A DNA stretch of 64,000 bases from Luteimonas sp. FCS-9 (GCF_001014645.1 NZ_LASZ01000006.1:124001-188000), one strand, 5' to 3'; shown: positions 35,032 to 44,837, numbered from the stretch's first letter. Notes: a model not told the origin generated them from the letters alone. A program made the numbers and translations.

Positions 35032-37263
35032 TCAGAACCCGATGTTGGTGCTGACGAACCACGCGCGTCCAGGCCCGTTGTAGGTGTAGGCGCCGGCGCC
35101 CTGGATCTCGTTGGGCGTGCCGAGGTTGACGCCCGAAGCGTTGCCGCGGCGGAAGATGCGCTTGTCGAGCAGGTTGTCGACACCCAGCGTGACGCTGACC
35201 CGGTCGGTGATGCGGTAGCGCCCGCTCAGGCCCACGAGTGCGTACGGCGGCATGCGGTCGGCGGCGCTGCCGGTGACCGGCCGGCCCTGGTAGTCGAGGC
35301 GCTGCGGCTGCTGCTCGCCGTAGAACGTGGCCTTGGCCAGCAGCGACAGGCGCTCGCTGGCGCGCCAGTCGAACGCGGTGTTGACGGTGTACTCGGGAAT
35401 CGTCGACAGCGCGTCGCCGGTGGTGCGGTTCTTCGACTCGAGCATCCAGGTGACGTTGGTGTTCCAGCGCAGCGCATCGCTCAGCGGCAGCTCCACGCTG
35501 CCCTCCAGGCCCTCGATCACCGCCTTGGGGACGTTGTCCCAGCGAAAGACGTCGACGTTGCCCAGGCGATCGACGGCGACGCGGCCGGCCTCGACCTTGT
35601 CGCGGTAGTCGTTGTGGAACCAGGTCAGGCCGGCCTGCATGCGGCCGTCGGCGAACTGCACGCCCAGTTCCTTGTTGACGCTGGTCTCGGCGTCGAGCGC
35701 GTCGTTGCCGACCAAAAAGCACGGGCCGCCGCCGCCCCAGCAGCCGATGCCGGCGCTGTAGAGCGCGTAGCCGCCATTGCTCTGGTAGAGGTTGGGGGCC
35801 TTGTAGGCGCGGGCGATGCCGGCGCGCAGCGTCCAGGACGGCAGGAACTCGAACGCGGCGCTGAGCGCCGGACTGAAATTGCCGCCGTGGCGGTCGTGGT
35901 GGTCGTAGCGCAGCGTCGGGGTCACGGTCAGCGCATCGCCGATGTAGAGGTTGTCCTCGACGAACACCGAGGCGATGCGCGAATCGGCGCGGCCGTTCCA
36001 CGACGTCGGTGGCACCGGCACGTTCGGCTGCGGGTTGCGGTTCTTCAGGCCGGACGCGCCGTCCTCGAGCCGGCTGTCGACCCACTCGGCGCCGAACGTC
36101 AGCACGTGGTCGACGGTGTCGCCGGTCACGGTGTGGTTGACCTCGCCGTGCAGCGTGAGCGTGCGCAGGTCGATGTCGCCGAAGCCGCCGTCGACGATGA
36201 AGATGCCCTCGGTGCCGCCGGCCAGGCCTTCGAGCAGCCGCGTGTTGCGGGTCTTCTCGACCGCGGCGTAGGCCAGCGAGCGGGTGGCCTGGCCGTACTC
36301 GCCGCGGTGGCTGACGTCGAAGGTCCGGCGGTAGACGCGGTTGGTCTCGGCGCCGATCCACTTCAGCACTTCGGGGTTGCGGTTGGTGTTCTGGGTGTCG
36401 CCGGTGTAGAGGTTGCCCTGGCGGCTGAAGCCCGCGCCGAGATCGATGCGATGGCCGGGCAGTACGTCCCACAGCAGCTTGGCCGAGGCGTTGCGGTTGC
36501 GCACGCCCTCGCGCCCGGCCGGGAAGGTGCCGGCATTGCTGCCGCTGCGTGCCGAGGCATGCGCGCGGTTGATGTCGAAGTCGTCGGAGTCCGCCTTGCC
36601 GGCGTTGCCCGACAGGCGGAACGACAGCCGGTCCGACAGCGGTCCGCTCATCTGCAACCCGGCGCGCTGGCTGCCGCCGTCGACGCCGTGGGTCGGTACC
36701 AGGCCGTAGAGGTTCAGCGAGCCGCCGAAGCGATCGCCCGGCGCGCGGGTGACGATGTTGACCACGCCGCCGGCCGCGCCGTTGCCGTAGCGCGCCGCGG
36801 CCGGACCGCGCAGCACCTCGATGCGCTCGATCTGCTCGGGCGGGATCCAGCCGGTGTCGCCGCGCGAGTCGCGCTCGCCGCGCCAGCCGTAGCGCACCGA
36901 GTTGCGGCTCGACACCGGAATGCCGTCGACCAGGATCAGCGTGTTCTCCGGGCCCATGCCGCGGATGTCGATCTGGCGATTGTTGCCGCGCTGGCCGCTG
37001 GTCGAGTTGCCGGTCAGGTTGACGCCCGGCAGCGTGCGCAGGAACTCGGCGATGTCGTTGCGCGGCGGCTGGCGCTCGATGTCGTCGGCCAGCACCGTGG
37101 ATGCGCCCAGCGCCTGGCGTGCGATCTGCTCGGCGGTGACCCGGACGGTGTCGAGCGTCGCCGCGTCCTCGCGCGTCTGGGACAGGGCGTTCAGCGGCAG
37201 CAGCGCGGCGATGGCGCTGGCGAGCAGGGCGGGACGGAAGCGCGGGTGGGGGCGGACGGGCAT
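35032..37263 (-). CDS. pfeA: TonB-dependent ferric enterobactin-type receptor (PfeA/FepA family)
   Basis: A 743-residue outer-membrane receptor. A signal peptide (ALLASAIAALLPLNALSQ) precedes the TonB-box region (TLDTVRVTA), a plug domain (about 45-165) and a 22-strand barrel ending in the aromatic C-terminus STNIGF. The plug contains RGMGPENTLILVDGIPV, SSRNSVRYGWRGERDSRGDT and RGPAAARYGNGAAGGVVNIV, which are characteristic of FepA/PfeA receptors for catecholate siderophores. The esterase gene follows directly. A Fur-box-like palindrome lies about 62-76 nt upstream (37325-37339). It probably imports the siderophore made by the adjacent ent genes. Confidence 0.93.
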   Translation of the reverse strand: MPVRPHPRFRPALLASAIAALLPLNALSQTREDAATLDTVRVTAEQIARQALGASTVLADDIERQPPRNDIAEFLRTLPGVNLTGNSTSGQRGNNRQIDIRGMGPENTLILVDGIPVSSRNSVRYGWRGERDSRGDTGWIPPEQIERIEVLRGPAAARYGNGAAGGVVNIVTRAPGDRFGGSLNLYGLVPTHGVDGGSQRAGLQMSGPLSDRLSFRLSGNAGKADSDDFDINRAHASARSGSNAGTFPAGREGVRNRNASAKLLWDVLPGHRIDLGAGFSRQGNLYTGDTQNTNRNPEVLKWIGAETNRVYRRTFDVSHRGEYGQATRSLAYAAVEKTRNTRLLEGLAGGTEGIFIVDGGFGDIDLRTLTLHGEVNHTVTGDTVDHVLTFGAEWVDSRLEDGASGLKNRNPQPNVPVPPTSWNGRADSRIASVFVEDNLYIGDALTVTPTLRYDHHDRHGGNFSPALSAAFEFLPSWTLRAGIARAYKAPNLYQSNGGYALYSAGIGCWGGGGPCFLVGNDALDAETSVNKELGVQFADGRMQAGLTWFHNDYRDKVEAGRVAVDRLGNVDVFRWDNVPKAVIEGLEGSVELPLSDALRWNTNVTWMLESKNRTTGDALSTIPEYTVNTAFDWRASERLSLLAKATFYGEQQPQRLDYQGRPVTGSAADRMPPYALVGLSGRYRITDRVSVTLGVDNLLDKRIFRRGNASGVNLGTPNEIQGAGAYTYNGPGRAWFVSTNIGF

Positions 37264-37324
37264 CGGGAGATCCGGGAGACGGCGCGGGACGAAGCGCGTG
37301 AAGGCTTCGTTATCCTAGAGTTTA

Positions 37325-37339
37325 TGAGATTGATTCTCA
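37325..37339 (-). promoter_or_regulatory. fur box: Fur-box-like site upstream of pfeA
   Basis: TGAGATTGATTCTCA, a 7-1-7 inverted repeat with one mismatched pair that resembles the Fur half-site TGATAAT/TGAGAAT. It lies in an AT-rich patch (37300-37345) in a GC-rich region, about 62 nt upstream of the pfeA start. Confidence 0.6.
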
Positions 37340-37392
37340 ATCTTGCCGTGAGGGCCATGCGGGGCGGCACCGCGTCCCGCATGGCCGGCGGC

Positions 37393-39429
37393 TCAGAAGC
37401 GTGCCGTGGCGCCGACGAACCAGGTCCGCGCGCCGCCGTCGTAGTTGTTGCCCTCCTCGAGGGTCGAGGTATCGCCGAGGTTGCGGACGCCGGCGCGCAG
37501 GGTCAGGTGCCGGTTGACGTCGTAGCCGGTCGCCAGGTCCCAGGTGGTGTAGGCCTTGGCGAACGTGTTGCTCGACGCGGCGACCAGCTGCTCGCCGATG
37601 TGCTGGGCGCTCAGGCTCAGCGACCAGGCCTCGGTCAGGTCGAGGTCGAGCGAGGAGTTGGCGGTGAGCTTCGGCACGACCAGCAGGTTGGCGCCCGTGG
37701 TGCGGTTCTTCGATTCGAGCATGCGGGTGGCGTTGGTGGTCCAGGTCAGGCGCTCGTGCAGCGGCACGACGATGCTGGCCTCGACGCCGCGGGTGCGCGC
37801 TTCCTGGATGTTCTGCGCCACCGTCCACCAGTAGCCGTTGACGAAACTGGAGTCGAAGCCGGGCAGGTCGCGCAGCGGCACCTGCTCGATCTTGTCTTCG
37901 AAGTCGGTGTGGAAATAGGTCGCGGCGACCGACCAGCCGTTGCGGTCGAAGCCGGCACCGATCTCGTAGTTGGTGCTCGTCTCCGGCTCCAGGTTCGGAT
38001 TGCCGGCCATGTAGCAGCCCGTGGTGCCGTCCGCGTTGACCGCGCGGTTGCTCCAGCCCTCGACGACCAGGCTCGTGCAGCCGTTGCCGCGCGACTGGGT
38101 CGCCGCGCCCGCCGTGCCCTGCTTGAGGTTCGGTGCCCGGAAGCCCTCGGACACGCCGCCGCGGATCGTCCAGTCGCGCGACGGATGCCAGACCGCGTAG
38201 ATGCGCGGGCTCAGGTTGTCGTCGTAGTTGTCGGTGTTGTCCAGGCGCAGGCCGAGCGTCAGCGTCAGGTTCTCGCGCAGCGACAGATGGTCCTCGGCGA
38301 ACAGCGCCCAGGAATCGGCTTCGTTCTCGGGGCTGATCCGGCCACTGCCGGTCCAGGTCACCGGGACCGTGCCGATCGTCGCCTCGTTGCGCAGTTCCTC
38401 GCGCTTCCACTGCCCGCCGACGTTGAGCGCGTGCGGCACGCCCCAATCGAATCCGGTGTTGAACACCGCGTCGAACACCGTTTCCTTCGAGCGGGTCCCC
38501 ACGTCGCTGCCGGTGTCCTCGTACTCGTTCCGGACCACGGTGGCCTTGGACGTGCTGCTGTCGCCGTAGCGGCCGTCGTGGCTGACGACGTAGCCGGTGT
38601 GTTCGAGCTTCGACAGGCCCCACGCCGCGACCTCTCCATCGCCCATGTTGCGCTGCACGCCCCGCGAGGCCTCGATGCCGATGGTGTGGTCGTCGGTGAC
38701 GCGCCAGTTGAGCAGCGCGTTGGCGTTCTCCGCCTTGTTGCCGGGCGTCTGCCGGGGCCCGGTGTCGGATGCCCGGTCGGTCAGGTTGGCGCCCACGCGC
38801 AGTCCGAGCCGGTCGGTCAGCGGGCCGCTGAACTGGGCGCCGAGCTGGATCGTGTCGCCGCGGTCGGACGCATCGGGCCGGCTGTAGTTGTAGGTGACCG
38901 AGCCGCCCCATTCGGGCGCGATCTTGCGGGTGATGATGTTGATCACGCCGCCCATCGCGTCGGAGCCGTACAGCGACGACATCGGACCGCGGACGACCTC
39001 GATGCGCTCGATCATGTCCGGCGACAGCCAGTTCAGGTCCTGCGGGCCCAGGTCGTCGCGGTAGTTCACGCCGGCCGAATTGCCCTGGCGGCGTCCGTCG
39101 ATGAGGATCAGCGTGTACTGCTCGGGCAGGCCGCGCAACCGGATCTTGGACTGCGCGCCCGACAGCGCGTAGCCGCCGGTCACGCCGGGGACGGTGCTGA
39201 GCAACTGCCCGATGCTGCTGACCGGCTTGCGTTCGATCTCCTCGCGCGTGATCACGCTGATGCTCGCCGGCGCGTCGCGGATCCACTGCTGGACGCCGGT
39301 CGCGGTGACCACGACGGTGTCGAATTCGGTCGCCGACGACGCCGGCGCGGTGGACTGGGCGGCGGCGGGATGCGCCAGGACGAGCGCGACCACGGCCGCG
39401 AGGAGGGAGACGGCAGGAGAGCGGGACAT
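37393..39429 (-). CDS. TonB-dependent siderophore receptor (CirA-like)
   Basis: A 678-residue outer-membrane receptor. A signal peptide (VSLLAAVVALVLAHPAAAQ) is followed by a TonB-box region (FDTVVVTATGVQQ), a plug domain with SKIRLRGLPEQYTLILIDGRRQ and RGPMSSLYGSDAMGGVINIITRK (RGPMSSLYGSDAMGGVINII is typical of CirA-type receptors), and a barrel ending FVGATARF. CirA-type receptors take up monomeric or linear catecholates, which suits uptake of hydrolysed siderophore fragments. It starts near the bottom of the divergent Fur-controlled region shared with the biosynthetic operon. Confidence 0.9.
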   Translation of the reverse strand: MSRSPAVSLLAAVVALVLAHPAAAQSTAPASSATEFDTVVVTATGVQQWIRDAPASISVITREEIERKPVSSIGQLLSTVPGVTGGYALSGAQSKIRLRGLPEQYTLILIDGRRQGNSAGVNYRDDLGPQDLNWLSPDMIERIEVVRGPMSSLYGSDAMGGVINIITRKIAPEWGGSVTYNYSRPDASDRGDTIQLGAQFSGPLTDRLGLRVGANLTDRASDTGPRQTPGNKAENANALLNWRVTDDHTIGIEASRGVQRNMGDGEVAAWGLSKLEHTGYVVSHDGRYGDSSTSKATVVRNEYEDTGSDVGTRSKETVFDAVFNTGFDWGVPHALNVGGQWKREELRNEATIGTVPVTWTGSGRISPENEADSWALFAEDHLSLRENLTLTLGLRLDNTDNYDDNLSPRIYAVWHPSRDWTIRGGVSEGFRAPNLKQGTAGAATQSRGNGCTSLVVEGWSNRAVNADGTTGCYMAGNPNLEPETSTNYEIGAGFDRNGWSVAATYFHTDFEDKIEQVPLRDLPGFDSSFVNGYWWTVAQNIQEARTRGVEASIVVPLHERLTWTTNATRMLESKNRTTGANLLVVPKLTANSSLDLDLTEAWSLSLSAQHIGEQLVAASSNTFAKAYTTWDLATGYDVNRHLTLRAGVRNLGDTSTLEEGNNYDGGARTWFVGATARF

Positions 39430-39513
39430 CGTGGAAACTCCGGAAAGTCGTCGGACGAAGAGAGGGGAGGGACTCGACGCGACCGCGGGCACGCTCGCGA
39501 CGCGACTGCGACG

Positions 39514-39596
39514 TTAATGATACGTTTATTGCGAACGATTCTCAATCAATTCCAGATGTCTACAGGTCTCAAATGAGACTTGGTATCATTTAGGCC
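39514..39596. promoter_or_regulatory. fur box: Divergent Fur-regulated promoter region between the CirA-like receptor and the ent operon
   Basis: An AT-rich island in GC-rich surroundings. TGCGAACGATTCTCA (39530-39544) resembles a Fur box, with one good half-site (ATTCTCA). AATGATACGTTTATT lies just before it. A separate perfect 6-bp inverted repeat GTCTCAAATGAGAC lies at 39566-39579, followed by TATCATTTA. These sit about 100 nt from each divergent start, so iron repression of both directions is expected. Confidence 0.6.
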
Positions 39597-39694
39597 GTTG
39601 CGCTGGCCGGGCCCGTCCGGCTGGCGCGGGGCGGCATCGCCGCCCCTTCCCTGGCGCTGTCGCCGGTCCTGCCGGCGGATCGAGACCTTCCCGC

Positions 39695-40906
39695 ATGTCC
39701 GCTGTCCCCCTTGCGTCCCCCCGCGTGCCCGGCCTGTCGGCGCTGGTGTTCACCGCGCTCGCGGGGACCATGGCGATGATGGCGTTCGTCGCCGTCGTCG
39801 GTCCGGTGGTGCGCCTGCTGGGCCTGGCCGAGTGGCATGCGGGGCTGTCGGTGACGGCCGCCGGCGTGCTGTGGATGCTGTCGGCGCGCCGCTGGGGCGC
39901 GCTCAGCGACCGCATCGGGCGCCGTCGCGTGCTGCTCGCCGGCCTGGTCGGCTATGCGGTGGTCTACATCGCGATGGCGGCGTTCGTGGACCTGGCGTTG
40001 CGGCATCCGCCCGCGGTGCTGCTGTCGGTCGTCGTGCTGGTCGCCACCCGCGCGCTCGTCGGGCTGTTCTATGCGGCCGTGCCGCCGACCGCCGCGGCGC
40101 TGATCGCCGACGCGGTGCCGCCGGGCGGGCGCGGCGCGATGATGGCGCGGCTGGGCAGCGCCAACGCGATCGGCATGGTGCTGGGGCCGGCCGCGGCCGG
40201 CTGGATCGCTTACCGGAGCATCGCGCTGACGCTGTACCTGGCGGCGGCGCTGCCGCTGCTGTCGCTGGCGGTGCTGTGGTGGCGGCTGCCCGAGGCCCCG
40301 GCCGCGACGGCGCCGCGTCCGGGCCCGCGGCCGGCGATGGCGGTCTCCGACCGCCGGCTGCGCCTGCCGGTTTATGCGGTGTTCGCGGCGATGGTCTCGG
40401 TGACGATCGCCCAGGTCGTCGTCGGCTTCTTCGCGATCGACCGGCTCGGCCTGTCGCCGGCCGACGGCGCGCGCGCGGCCGGGATGTCGCTGACCGCGGT
40501 CGGGCTGGGCCTGGTCTGCGCCCAGGCGCTGGTGATGCGGCTGCGCACGGTGCCGCCGGCGCGCTGGATCGCGATCGGCGCGTTGGTCTCGGCCGCCGGC
40601 TTCGCGTCGTCGTCGCTGGTCGCCGTGCAATGGCAACTGCTGCTGGCCTACGGCGTCGCGGCGTTCGGCATGGGCTTCGTGTTCCCCTCGTTCCAGGCGC
40701 TGGCGGCCGATTCGGTCGAGGCGCACGAGCAGGGCGCGGCGGCCGGCACGGTCGCCTCGGTCCAGGGCATGGGCATGGTCGTGGGCCCGTTGCTGGGCAC
40801 GCTGCTCTACCGCTGGTCGCCCAGCGCGCCGTACCTGCTGGTCGGCGCGGTGCTGCTGGTGCTGGCGCTTGCCGCGGCGCTGCATCCGCGCGAGGCGGCG
40901 CGATGA
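39695..40906 (+). CDS. MFS transporter, probable siderophore exporter (EntS-like role)
   Basis: A 403-residue major facilitator with 12 predicted helices. The MFS loop 2-3 motif is seen as RRWGALSDRIGRRRVLL, and GMGFVFPSFQALAADSV lies in the second half. It is first in the catecholate biosynthesis operon, and its stop overlaps the entC start by ATGA. By position it is the likely exporter of the finished siderophore, as EntS is in E. coli. Sequence alone does not fix the substrate; a general drug-efflux MFS is the alternative. Confidence 0.78.
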   Translation: MSAVPLASPRVPGLSALVFTALAGTMAMMAFVAVVGPVVRLLGLAEWHAGLSVTAAGVLWMLSARRWGALSDRIGRRRVLLAGLVGYAVVYIAMAAFVDLALRHPPAVLLSVVVLVATRALVGLFYAAVPPTAAALIADAVPPGGRGAMMARLGSANAIGMVLGPAAAGWIAYRSIALTLYLAAALPLLSLAVLWWRLPEAPAATAPRPGPRPAMAVSDRRLRLPVYAVFAAMVSVTIAQVVVGFFAIDRLGLSPADGARAAGMSLTAVGLGLVCAQALVMRLRTVPPARWIAIGALVSAAGFASSSLVAVQWQLLLAYGVAAFGMGFVFPSFQALAADSVEAHEQGAAAGTVASVQGMGMVVGPLLGTLLYRWSPSAPYLLVGAVLLVLALAAALHPREAAR

Positions 40907-42087
40907 CCGAGTCGCCGCGCATGCCGATCCCGGAGGCCGGACCGCCGGAAGCCGACGGCGCGCCCGCGGCGACCTGGTTCGCGCTGCAGGGACCGGGCCG
41001 TCCGGTGTCCGCGGCGGGCCGGCTGGCCTCGCTGCCGCCCGGCCCGGCGGCCACGCTGGGCGCCCGGGTGGCGGCGTTCTTCGCAGCCGCGCGCGGCGGC
41101 CCGCCGTTGCTGGTGGGCGCGCTGCCGTTCGACCCGCACGCGGGCGACGCGCTGTACCAGCCCGCGCGCGTGGCGGCGACCGTCGACGCGGCGCCGATGT
41201 CGGTGTGGCCGCCGCCGCTGCGCGGCACCGCCGCCGAGCCGCCGGCCGAGGCGTATGCGGCCGCGGTCGCGCGCGGCGTTGCCCGGCTGCGCGATTCGGA
41301 CGATGCCGCGGCGCTGCGCAAGGTCGTGCTCGCGCGCAGCCTGCGGGTGGACGCCGATGCGCCGATCGATCCGCTGGCGCTGGCGCTGCGCCTGGGCACC
41401 GACGCCAGCGTGACCGCGTACGTCGCCCCGCTGCCGGTCGCGGCCGGCGAGGCGCCGGCGTGGCTGGTCGGCGCGACGCCGGAGCTGCTGGTGTCGCGGC
41501 GCGGCCTGGCGGTCGTCTCGCATCCGCTGGCCGGCTCGGCGCGGCGCGCGCGGGATCCGGACGAGGACGCACGTGCCGCGCAGGCATTGCTGGCCTCGGC
41601 CAAGGACCACGACGAGCACCGCCACGTCGTCGAGGCGATCGTCGACGCGCTCGCGCCGCTGTGCAGCCGGCTGCAGGCGCCGCCGAAGCCGGCGCTGCAC
41701 GCGACCGCGACGATGTGGCACCTGGGCACGCGGATCGAGGGCACGCTGAAGGATCCGTCGGTGTCCTCGGCCGCGCTCGCCGGCCTGCTGCATCCCACGC
41801 CCGCGGTCTGCGGCACGCCGCGCGAGGCCGCGCTGGCGGCGATCCGCGCGCTCGAGCCGGTGGACCGCGGCTTCTACGCCGGTGCCGTGGGCTGGACCGA
41901 CGCGCAGGGCGACGGCGACTGGTACGTGTCGATCCGCTGCGCGCGCGTGCAGGGCCGCACGATGCGCCTGTTCGCCGGTGCGGGTATCGTGGCCGGCTCG
42001 CAGCCGGCGCTCGAGGTCGACGAGACCGCCGCCAAGTTCCGCGCGCTGCTCGATGCGCTGGGCATCGACGACGTGCGCGCCGCCTGA
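40903..42087 (+). CDS. entC: Isochorismate synthase
   Basis: A 394-residue chorismate-utilising enzyme that turns chorismate into isochorismate, the first step to 2,3-dihydroxybenzoate. The conserved C-terminal chorismate-binding domain begins near residue 120 ([29 protein letters not shown]). It shows [40 protein letters not shown], the glutamates of [18 protein letters not shown] and [22 protein letters not shown]. It is translationally coupled to the exporter gene and lies 16 nt before entE. Length matches EntC/DhbC (about 390). Confidence 0.93.
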   Translation: MTESPRMPIPEAGPPEADGAPAATWFALQGPGRPVSAAGRLASLPPGPAATLGARVAAFFAAARGGPPLLVGALPFDPHAGDALYQPARVAATVDAAPMSVWPPPLRGTAAEPPAEAYAAAVARGVARLRDSDDAAALRKVVLARSLRVDADAPIDPLALALRLGTDASVTAYVAPLPVAAGEAPAWLVGATPELLVSRRGLAVVSHPLAGSARRARDPDEDARAAQALLASAKDHDEHRHVVEAIVDALAPLCSRLQAPPKPALHATATMWHLGTRIEGTLKDPSVSSAALAGLLHPTPAVCGTPREAALAAIRALEPVDRGFYAGAVGWTDAQGDGDWYVSIRCARVQGRTMRLFAGAGIVAGSQPALEVDETAAKFRALLDALGIDDVRAA

Positions 42088-42103
42088 TTCGATCGAGGAT
42101 GCC

Positions 42104-43750
42104 ATGAGCGACACCCCCGCACCGCAGCGCCTGCCGCTGCGCCAGGTCTGGCCCGACGACCGGGTCGCGCACTACCGCGCGGCCGGCCACTGGCGCGGCG
42201 AGACCTTCCCGGGCTTCCTGCGCGATCGCGCGCAGCGCTTTTCCGGCGACCTTGCCGTGGTCGGCGGCGCAGTGCGCTGGACCTACGCGCAGCTGTGGGA
42301 CGAGGCCGAGCGCATCGCCGCCGGGCTGCTGGCGCAGGGCCTGGCGCCGGGCGACCGTGTGGTCGTGCAGCTGGGCAACATCCCGGAGTTCGTCGCGGTG
42401 GTCTGCGCGCTGTTCCGCGCGCAGTTGGTCCCGGTCTACGCGTTGCCGGCGCACCGGCTGACCGAGGTCGCGCATTTCGCGCGCAAGGCCGAGGCCGTCG
42501 CCTACGTCTGCGCGGAGAAGTACGAAGCCTTCGATTACCGCACGCTGGCGCGCGAGCTGCAGCGCGAGGTGCCGGCGGTGCGCCACGTGTTCGTGGTCGG
42601 CGACGGCGGGGAATTCGTACCGGTCGCCGGGCTCGACGGCGATCGCGCCGCGCTGCCGGGCGACCCCGACCCGCAGTCGGTCGCGTTCCTGCAGATCTCC
42701 GGCGGCAGCACCGGGCTGTCGAAGCTGATCCCGCGCACGCACGACGACTACATCTACAGCTTCCGCGCCAGCAACGATCTGTGCGGCATCGACCGCGACA
42801 GTGTGTACATGGTCGCGCTGCCGGCCGCGCACAATTTCCCGATGAGCTCGCCGGGGTTCTTCGGCGCGCTGTACGCCGGCGCGTGCGTGGTGCTGAGCCC
42901 GGGGCCGGGGCCGGACGTGGCGTTTCCGCTGATCGCGCGCGAGCGCGTGACCTGCGTCGGCCTGGTGCCGCCGCTGGCGCTGCTGTGGGCCGACGCCGCG
43001 GCGAAGACCGCGCACGACCTGTCGAGCCTGCGGGTGGTGCAGGTCGGCGGCGCGAAGCTGGTGCCCGAGGCCGCGCGCCGGGTCATCGCGGGGCTGGGCT
43101 GCACGCTGCAGCAGGTGTTCGGCATGGCCGAGGGGTTGGTCAACTACACCCGGCTCGGCGATCCGGAGGAGGTCGTGGTCCGGACGCAGGGGCGGCCGAT
43201 CAGTCCCGACGACGAGGTGCTGATCGTCGACGATCAGGGGGCGCCGGTGCCGGACGGCACCACGGGGCACCTGCTCGCGCGCGGGCCGTACACGATCCGC
43301 GCGTACCACAACGACCCGGCGGCGAATGCGCGGTCGTTCACCGACGACGGCTGGTACCGCACCGGCGACATGGTCCAGCGCACCGCGGACGGCAACCTGG
43401 TGGTGCAGGGGCGGGCGACCGACCACATCAACCGGGCGGGCGAGAAGATTTCGGCCGAGGAGATCGAGGACCATCTGCTCGCGCATCCGCAGGTGTTCGA
43501 TGCGGCGGTGGTGTCGATTCCAGACGATTTCCTCGGCGAGCGCAGCTGTGCGTTCGTGATCCCGGGCGAGGCGCGGCCGCGACCTGCCGAGTTGAAGGCC
43601 TGGGTGCGTGGGCGGGGGCTGGCGGCGTTCAAGGTGCCGGACCAGATCGTGTTCGTCGATGCGTTCGGCACGACGGCGGTGGGCAAGGTCAGCCGTCGTG
43701 AGCTGCGCGCGCAGTTACGCGCGCGGTTCCTGGCTGAGCAGGGTGCATGA
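42104..43750 (+). CDS. entE: 2,3-dihydroxybenzoate-AMP ligase
   Basis: A 548-residue stand-alone adenylation enzyme that activates 2,3-DHB as the adenylate and loads it onto an aryl carrier protein. Adenylation motifs are [18 protein letters not shown] (A3), the aromatic-acid pocket region [20 protein letters not shown] (A4, with the asparagine typical of DHB/salicylate enzymes), [12 protein letters not shown] (A5), DGWYRTGDM (A7) and the C-terminal lysine in [13 protein letters not shown] (A10). A GAGGA ribosome site precedes the ATG. A 451-nt stretch with repeats separates it from entB. Confidence 0.95.
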   Translation: MSDTPAPQRLPLRQVWPDDRVAHYRAAGHWRGETFPGFLRDRAQRFSGDLAVVGGAVRWTYAQLWDEAERIAAGLLAQGLAPGDRVVVQLGNIPEFVAVVCALFRAQLVPVYALPAHRLTEVAHFARKAEAVAYVCAEKYEAFDYRTLARELQREVPAVRHVFVVGDGGEFVPVAGLDGDRAALPGDPDPQSVAFLQISGGSTGLSKLIPRTHDDYIYSFRASNDLCGIDRDSVYMVALPAAHNFPMSSPGFFGALYAGACVVLSPGPGPDVAFPLIARERVTCVGLVPPLALLWADAAAKTAHDLSSLRVVQVGGAKLVPEAARRVIAGLGCTLQQVFGMAEGLVNYTRLGDPEEVVVRTQGRPISPDDEVLIVDDQGAPVPDGTTGHLLARGPYTIRAYHNDPAANARSFTDDGWYRTGDMVQRTADGNLVVQGRATDHINRAGEKISAEEIEDHLLAHPQVFDAAVVSIPDDFLGERSCAFVIPGEARPRPAELKAWVRGRGLAAFKVPDQIVFVDAFGTTAVGKVSRRELRAQLRARFLAEQGA

Positions 43751-43811
43751 TGACGTGTGTGCGCGAGTTGAGCGCTATCTCCGTAAGTGAGGAGCCGTGC
43801 GCTTCTGCGTT

Positions 43812-43996
43812 GGTTGGGAACCGGCTTGCCGGCCCGCAGCCGCTTGTCTCTCGGTCAGGGCATCGTGTCCTGGCTCGGGAGCGCGCCATCGGTCACCTGT
43901 CCGTGCCTGCTGCTTTAGATGGGCAGCGGCCTGCTGGCCGGCAGCTGCTTGTCCCTCGGTCAGGGCATCCTGCCCTGACTCGGGCGCGCGCCATCC
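43812..43996. repeat. Imperfect direct repeat in the entE-entB gap
   Basis: Two copies of about 78 nt (43812-43890 and 43918-43996; period 106) share CTTGTC(T/C)CTCGGTCAGGGCATC and GCTCGGG/ACTCGGG plus GCGCGCCATC. The 43751-44201 stretch has no gene I can support; a 150-codon open frame covers it, but its peptide is repetitive and unlike the coding regions around it. The entB promoter may lie in the distal part (44060-44200), where GGATAATGG and TTGCGAATGAGG occur. Confidence 0.75.
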
Positions 43997-44201
43997 CTGG
44001 CGCGCTTGGCGCGGCCACCGGCCACCAGTCCGCTGCCGCGGACGTTTCGATGGTGCCTTCGGATAATGGTTGCATGTGCGCGGTCGGGAAGGTCGCTCTG
44101 GCCCCCTGCGAAGCCGTCTCCGAAACAGATCGTCCGGCGTTTGCGAATGAGGCGAGTGCCGGGCGTGTGGTCACGATTGCAAATGGATTGAGCGAGTAGA
44201 C

Positions 44202-44837
44202 ATGGGCCTTCCGACGATTCCTGCATACCCGTTGCCGACTGCGGCCGAACTGCCGGCCGCGCGTGGTCAGTGGGTGCCCGAGACCGGCCGCATCGCGCTG
44301 CTGGTGCACGACATGCAGCGTTATTTCCTGGCGGCCTACGAGGCGCAGGCCGCGCCGATCGCGCCGGCGATCGCCCACCTCGCGCGGCTGCTGGCGCATG
44401 CGCGCAGCCGGGGCATTCCGGTATTCTACACCGCGCAGCGCGGCAATCAGGATCGGCGCGATCGTGGGCTGCAGGCCGATCTGTGGGGACCGGGCATGCG
44501 TGCGACGCCCGAGCATGAGGCGATCGTCGATGCGCTGGCGCCGGTCGATGGCGATCACGTGCTGGTCAAGCACCGCTACAGCGCGTTCCAGCGCAGCAAT
44601 CTCGAGACGTTGATGCGGGCGCGCGGTCGCGACCAGCTGCTGATCACGGGCGTCTACGCGCACATCGGCGTGCTCTCGACGGCGACCGAGGCGTTCCAGC
44701 GCGACATCCAGACGTTCGTCGCCGCCGATGCCGTCGCCGACTTCACCCGCGCCGACCACGACATTGCGCTGCACTGGATCGCCCGCACCTGCGGCGTTCC
44801 GCTGACCACCGACCGGATCCTGGAGCTGTTGCGATGA
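44202..44837 (+). CDS. entB: Isochorismatase (2,3-dihydro-2,3-dihydroxybenzoate-forming), without carrier domain
   Basis: A 211-residue hydrolase that removes pyruvate from isochorismate. It matches the N-terminal isochorismatase domain of EntB: ALLVHDMQRYFL with the catalytic aspartate, VLVKHRYSAFQRSNLE with the catalytic lysine, and LLITGVYAHIGVLSTATEAFQRDI. E. coli EntB is about 285 residues because an aryl carrier domain is fused at its C-terminus. Here the protein ends after the hydrolase domain, and the carrier is a separate gene overlapping by ATGA. Confidence 0.94.
   Translation: MGLPTIPAYPLPTAAELPAARGQWVPETGRIALLVHDMQRYFLAAYEAQAAPIAPAIAHLARLLAHARSRGIPVFYTAQRGNQDRRDRGLQADLWGPGMRATPEHEAIVDALAPVDGDHVLVKHRYSAFQRSNLETLMRARGRDQLLITGVYAHIGVLSTATEAFQRDIQTFVAADAVADFTRADHDIALHWIARTCGVPLTTDRILELLR

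Noticed and set aside
34894-39576. A 1560-codon plus-strand open frame opposite the esterase and both receptors
   Set aside because: It is exactly antisense to three well-supported genes. Its peptide is arginine/valine/histidine-rich without family motifs. Long antisense frames are expected at this GC content.
39590-43486. A 1298-codon minus-strand open frame opposite the MFS, entC and entE genes
   Set aside because: It is a shadow of three well-supported genes with an arginine/proline-rich translation.
43747-44199. A 150-codon open frame between entE and entB
   Set aside because: Its peptide is mostly translated direct repeat, it has no family resemblance, and it overlaps the entE stop without a ribosome site. 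It is treated as a gene-free gap.
44125-44200. Possible Fur box before entB (TTGCGAATGAGG and ATTGCAAATGG)
   Set aside because: Only loose half-site resemblance without inverted symmetry. The matches are too weak to call beside the clearer boxes at 37325 and 39530.
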